A DNA stretch of 20,679 nucleotides from a virus, in the IMG/VR virus record IMGVR_UViG_3300025646_000478, positions 1-20,679 of that record. One strand, written 5' to 3'. Positions 18,620-20,679 of this stretch are shown here, in pieces. The notes beneath the pieces were generated by a model. The model worked only from the letters and a program-made list of their open reading frames with translations, did no database searches and was not told where the DNA came from. Position 1 is the stretch's first letter, and every line of letters begins with the position of its first letter. The translations under genes were made by a program, and so were the position numbers.

Positions 18620-20679
18620 TTAACCTGGGCGAGGCCGCATGATTGCTGCGCCACCGAGTGTGCCGGCAAGATCGTATAAGCCGCCCATCTGTGCGTTGTA
18701 CGCCGCGACTTGGTTCGCGTAGTTTTGTTGCGCGAAGTTGCCCGCCGCCTGTGATGCGCCGAAAATCGGTGCGGGTGCCACAGTGGCGCCTGTATACCCT
18801 TGGAATTGAGGCATTTGAATTTGAGATCCACCCATAAGCGCCGCAATCTCGTTGAGCGGCTGCGCTCTGAGCGCCATCTGCTCGGCGAGTTGCTGCTGGC
18901 GAACCTGATTCGCGAACTGCGCTGCCGTCTGCGCTTGACCAAATGCCTGGTTTTGCAAGGCCGCTTGCGCTTGAGCCTGCTGCAATGCCGTCTGTTGCTG
19001 TTGCGCGAGCGCTGCATTGTAAAGGCCAGCCATGTCCATCTGCTGACCAAAGCCCTGCTGCTGACGCGCCATTTGCGCCTGAAACTGCTGCAGCGCCGCG
19101 GCTTGGTTCTGGGCAAGCGCCTGATTCTGCGCCTGCTGTGCCGCCTGCGCCTGGGCAAAATTCTGCGCGACCGCTTGATTTTGCGCTTGCGTTGCCGCTT
19201 GGCCCATTTGGAACGCCAGCTGCTGACCCTCGCGGCCAAACTGGCCCATCGCTAACCGTTGCTGCAGATCCTGCGCTTGCGCTTGATTCTGGGCCTGCTG
19301 TACCGCTAGGGCTTGCGCCTGGTTCTGGGCAACGGCCTGGTTTGCTAACTGTGCTTGCTGTGTGCCCATGCCAAACTGGCCCAGACGCGCCTGGTTCGCA
19401 AGCTCGGCCTGGATCTGCCGCTCACTGAAACCCTGCTGTCGCATCGCTGCATCGACGCTGATGCCCTGTAGGGCGGCCTGCGTGATGAGGTCATTGGCGC
19501 GCTGATACTGCTGCTCCATCGCCGCGTTGTACGCCTCGCCACCACGCACTAAGCCTTGGTTCGCTAACTGCTGCTCGAGCGCAGCTTGTTCGCGAGTCAA
19601 GGTCGGCGTTAAGCGAGAAAGGATCGCCTCCTGCGCCGTCATGCCAGCGCCCGTCGGAAGCGCCGTCAAGCCTCGCGTATCGACGCCTTGCTGTAAACGC
19701 TGCCCAGGGGCTACGCCGCGTGCAAAGCCGTATTGGCCTTCCTGCGGGCCGTAGGACACGCGCCCGACGCCCGTAACGTCTGCGCCCGCAATTTGCCCAG
19801 GAGCGGCTGGGCCGCCACCGGCCATGCCAAATTGACCGCCAGCAGGGCCGCCTGCGGCTTGCCCCATCGCGGCAAGTTCAGGAGCCGCTGCCAAAGCCTC
19901 GGGGGATATTTCACCGCGAGCCCGACCCATTGCGGCAATATCGGGGGCTGTTGGAACTTCCCCATATCCCTGCAGCTGCGTCTGCATGGCCGAAAGCTCG
20001 GGGCGAAACGTATCTTCATAAATGCCCGAAACTTTGCCAATGGCTTGTTCGCCGAGGCCCGCATACGCCCGCTCAACGCGCTGCTGGGCTTCCAGCGTCG
20101 CCTGAGCTTCGTCAGTTAGATATTGCTCAATAAATGGCGTATCCAAATCGGTCATGTATTGGAATTGCGAAATGTCAGGCGCAATCGGGCGGCCTGATTC
20201 GTCATATTGCAGACTAAATGCGCCTATGCCGCCGCCTGGGCCTTGGAATGTGAAGCCCTGCTCGCCAGGTTGAAACGTCGTGCCGCCAAACCCGCCCATG
20301 CCGGTCGGCCCCATGCCTACCCGACCTTGAGCAAACTGCATTTGATCTTGAATGCCGCTGTAGTCCGGCACACCAGGCTGCCCCATACCGCCTTGCGGCA
20401 TACCGCCTTTCCCAGACGCTCCACCGACCGCGCCATATTGCGGCACGCCAGGCTGCGGTTGACCGCCCGCCTGAGTAGTTCCACCCTTACTTGGCGGGGC
20501 TTGCGGCGCTTGTTGACGTTGCTCGTATTGCTGCAGCGCCTGCTGGTATTGCTGCATTGCAGCGTCGTAGGCTGCTTGATTAGTCGCGGTGCGGCCCCAG
20601 GATACGCGCTGACCGCCGAGGGGGGTCGAGATGTTGGGGTTTGAGAGCCTTGCCGTTAAGCGAGCGGCCTCGAGGTTGG
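18620..20679 (-). CDS. Gln/Ala/Gly-rich virion protein (partial, runs off right edge)
   Basis: At least 685 residues. The frame stays open past the first in-window ATG (20557) to the edge, and that part looks coding (SNPNISTPLGGQRVSWGRTA), so the true start is outside. Regions in order: a Gln-rich start, a Gly/Pro/Met-rich flexible section (GASGKGGMPQGGMGQPGVPD), a helical part with LDTPFIEQYLTDEAQATLEA, a second Gly-rich section, ALEQQLANQGLVRGGEAYNA (a motif common in podovirus virion proteins), and a long Ala-Gln-Asn repeat helix with GQFG boxes. It is probably a tail-hub or ejection component that forms extended helices. Arg- or Leu-rich open frames in other phases here are shadows of the repeats. 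Confidence 0.82.
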   Translation of the reverse strand, partial: NLEAARLTARLSNPNISTPLGGQRVSWGRTATNQAAYDAAMQQYQQALQQYEQRQQAPQAPPSKGGTTQAGGQPQPGVPQYGAVGGASGKGGMPQGGMGQPGVPDYSGIQDQMQFAQGRVGMGPTGMGGFGGTTFQPGEQGFTFQGPGGGIGAFSLQYDESGRPIAPDISQFQYMTDLDTPFIEQYLTDEAQATLEAQQRVERAYAGLGEQAIGKVSGIYEDTFRPELSAMQTQLQGYGEVPTAPDIAAMGRARGEISPEALAAAPELAAMGQAAGGPAGGQFGMAGGGPAAPGQIAGADVTGVGRVSYGPQEGQYGFARGVAPGQRLQQGVDTRGLTALPTGAGMTAQEAILSRLTPTLTREQAALEQQLANQGLVRGGEAYNAAMEQQYQRANDLITQAALQGISVDAAMRQQGFSERQIQAELANQARLGQFGMGTQQAQLANQAVAQNQAQALAVQQAQNQAQAQDLQQRLAMGQFGREGQQLAFQMGQAATQAQNQAVAQNFAQAQAAQQAQNQALAQNQAAALQQFQAQMARQQQGFGQQMDMAGLYNAALAQQQQTALQQAQAQAALQNQAFGQAQTAAQFANQVRQQQLAEQMALRAQPLNEIAALMGGSQIQMPQFQGYTGATVAPAPIFGASQAAGNFAQQNYANQVAAYNAQMGGLYDLAGTLGGAAIMRPRPG
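19114..19383 (-). repeat. Tandem 45-codon duplication in the Q/A-rich protein
   Basis: Two adjacent 135-bp units begin with the same 13 bp (CCAAACTGGCCCA on the plus strand at 19371-19383 and 19236-19248), encoding L/M-GQFG. Each continues with a Gln-Ala stretch including VAQN and QQAQNQA. The offset is exactly 45 codons, so the reading frame and helix register are kept. Confidence 0.65.

Noticed and set aside
18610-19255. Arg-rich (minus) and Leu/Arg-rich (plus) open frames
   Set aside because: They are shadows of the Gln/Ala codon repeats of the virion protein; GCx/CAx repeats give Arg/Leu runs in other phases.
1-20679. Possible enrichment of CGATCG hexamers as a host (cyanobacterial HIP1-like) signal
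   Set aside because: By eye there are roughly a dozen, only about twice the chance expectation for this length, and full GCGATCGC copies are rare; not enough to infer a host.

Overview
The window is part of a tailed dsDNA phage genome (Caudoviricetes). The internal virion (ejection-type) proteins and the lack of any tail-tube, tape-measure or sheath gene here suggest a podovirus-like phage. The host is probably a proteobacterium: the promoters are sigma70-like, ribosome binding sites are GGAG/AGGA, and the recombination genes are of the lambdoid ERF/NinB/YbcO type. The gene set (S74 tail fibre, 3-TM holin, DUF7936-like protein, PAPS-reductase-like protein, ART-type polyvalent protein) resembles environmental and aquatic phages. 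The host call is an inference. There is no bacterial gene, tRNA, rRNA, CRISPR array or insertion sequence. No integrase, polymerase, helicase or primase lies in the window.

Layout. Positions 1-2279 (minus) hold a possible terminase small subunit (cut by the edge), a 57-aa protein, a 510-aa ADP-ribosyltransferase-like polyvalent protein and a DUF5856-like protein. Positions 2315-2863 hold a lone plus-strand SAM methyltransferase. Positions 2820-4746 (minus) hold a nuclease, a zinc-finger protein, a small protein, a PAPS-reductase-like protein and a DnaT-like replication protein. Positions 4747-5154 are non-coding; inside them a promoter, two hairpins and a strong terminator outline a candidate small RNA of about 108 nt on the plus strand. 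Positions 5155-6323 (minus) hold a cytosine-5 DNA methyltransferase and a 52-aa Cro-like HTH protein.

The control region (6324-6416) holds two divergent promoters with the same TTGACA-N18-TATCAT layout around one dyad centre, plus operator-like repeats. The leftward transcript should begin at or next to the HTH start codon. The rightward promoter drives 6417-11235, about fifteen tightly packed genes, most sharing ATGA, GTGA or TAATG overlaps: an acidic first protein, small peptides, an ERF annealase, a Cys-rich insert, a YqaJ-type exonuclease, an SSB-tailed DUF736-like protein, a glycosyltransferase, NinB, a YbcO-like nuclease and small unknowns. This is an early recombination operon.

Positions 11216-20679 (minus) are late genes read right to left: a Q/A/G-rich structural protein (running off the right edge), a small linker protein, two large probable internal virion proteins, the tail fibre with a self-cleaving S74 chaperone, a small membrane protein, a DUF7936-like protein, three more small membrane proteins including the 3-TM holin, and an M15 endolysin. 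On a circular map, the leftward late block probably starts near the terminase left of this window and ends with lysis here, where it meets the early operon tail-to-tail.
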